DNA of 64,000 nucleotides from JBGPEQ01 sp050180895 (GTDB lineage Bacteria; Pseudomonadota; Alphaproteobacteria; Dongiales; Dongiaceae): assembly GCA_050180895.1 (NCBI GenBank), contig JBFXDS010000005.1:1-64000 (forward strand), read 5' to 3'. Positions 63,545 through 64,000 of the stretch are shown here, piece by piece; the first letter of the stretch is position 1; the number at the start of each line of letters is the position of its first letter. The position numbers and the translations under genes are program-made. Under the pieces are notes generated by a model, which saw only the letters and a list, made by a program, of their open reading frames with translations, was not told where the DNA came from and searched no databases.

Positions 63545-64000
63545 CTACTTCACCAACCCTTCCGCCTTGAGCGCCGCCTGCACCTGGGGACGGCCGGCGA
63601 CGCGCTCGAGGTATGCCTTGAGGGTCGGCCATTTGTCGAGGCTGACCTTGAGATGCGGCGCCCAACTCAGGATGGTGAAGAGATAGGCATCCGGCGCGGT
63701 GAACTTGTCACCCGTCAGATACGGCTTACCGTCGATCTGCGTGGCGAGAAAATCGAGCCGCTGGTTCAGTCGCTCGATCGCGACGGGTCGGTAGTCTTCG
63801 GGGACTTTCGGATTGAACAGCGCCCCGAATCCCTTGTGCAGCTCCGCGGTGACAAAATTGAGCCATTCCTGCGTGCGGTAGCGCTCCATGGTGCCGGCCT
63901 TCGGTGCCAGCCCGCTCTCCGGCTTCTGATCGGCGATGTATTGCAGGATGACCGGAACCTCGGTGAGCACCTCGCCGTTGCCGAGCGCGAGTGCCGGCAC
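63545..64000 (-). CDS. Glutathione S-transferase (partial, continues past window end)
   Basis: The last 151 codons of a GST-like protein. The N-terminal thioredoxin-like part is cut by the window edge, but its end (LTEVPVILQYIADQKPE) and the whole helical C-domain are present, including the GDKFTAPDAYLFTILSW N-capping/hydrophobic staple region. This resembles the bacterial beta-class GST. Start lies beyond base 64000. Confidence 0.88.
   Translation of the reverse strand: MPALALGNGEVLTEVPVILQYIADQKPESGLAPKAGTMERYRTQEWLNFVTAELHKGFGALFNPKVPEDYRPVAIERLNQRLDFLATQIDGKPYLTGDKFTAPDAYLFTILSWAPHLKVSLDKWPTLKAYLERVAGRPQVQAALKAEGLVK

Overview
The window is a GC-rich chromosomal segment of an alphaproteobacterium, most likely of Rhodospirillales type. 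I infer this from gene neighbourhoods typical of that class (engB-argB-HAD-dapD-dapE; aroK-aroB divergent from xerD; secA / ppiC-argJ-Nudix; def-fmt-truA) and from the base composition. I cannot name the genus. No rRNA, tRNA or CRISPR array was seen. The window opens with the last codons of an IS110-type transposase and ends inside a glutathione S-transferase gene.

Layout. 0-5.3 kb: qmcA/nfeD-type membrane pair, rmuC, then def-fmt-truA. 5.3-12 kb: a long minus-strand run (two ABC-2 permeases, engB, argB, HAD phosphatase, dapD, dapE, membrane protein) covering ribosome assembly, arginine and lysine synthesis. 12-19.3 kb: large MscS channel, TPR protein, a phytochelatin-synthase-family protein overlapping a CyaC-like redox-sensing adenylate cyclase, DUF1289, an EamA transporter and a secreted unknown. 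19.3-28 kb: heterotetrameric sarcosine oxidase soxBDAG, an MFS transporter and a trimethylamine-dehydrogenase-family flavoprotein, i.e. demethylation of N-methyl amines. 28-36.2 kb: rnhA, an SDR, an EamA transporter, bolA, DUF2889, aroB, aroK, a 47-residue membrane protein, a large exported unknown, xerD. 36.3-38.8 kb: a lower-GC patch with a VapBC-like toxin-antitoxin pair and a Sel1-repeat gene, then DUF1203 and a Met-rich cupredoxin. 38.8-49.1 kb: a serine-cycle locus (hydroxyacid dehydrogenase, LysR regulator, serine-glyoxylate aminotransferase, malate-CoA ligase mtkAB, PEP carboxylase, malyl-CoA lyase). 49.2-53.6 kb: accessory stretch with a small glycine-rich membrane protein, an HD protein, a lone receiver, two more toxin-antitoxin pairs, an rrn-like promoter/leader with no rRNA behind it, and repeats. 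53.6-56.2 kb: both subunits of an N,N-dimethylformamidase-like enzyme. 56.4-64 kb: accA, secA, ppiC, argJ, a GNAT-Nudix fusion and a partial GST.

How it fits together. DMF hydrolysis would release dimethylamine and formate; the TMADH-like enzyme and sarcosine oxidase would release C1 units from N-methyl compounds; the serine-cycle genes assimilate C1 units and regenerate glyoxylate. The entry genes for tetrahydrofolate-bound C1 (ftfL, mtdA, fch) are not in the window. Several families of short palindromic or inverted-repeat elements are scattered between genes; some supply a stop codon or alter the end of the neighbouring gene.
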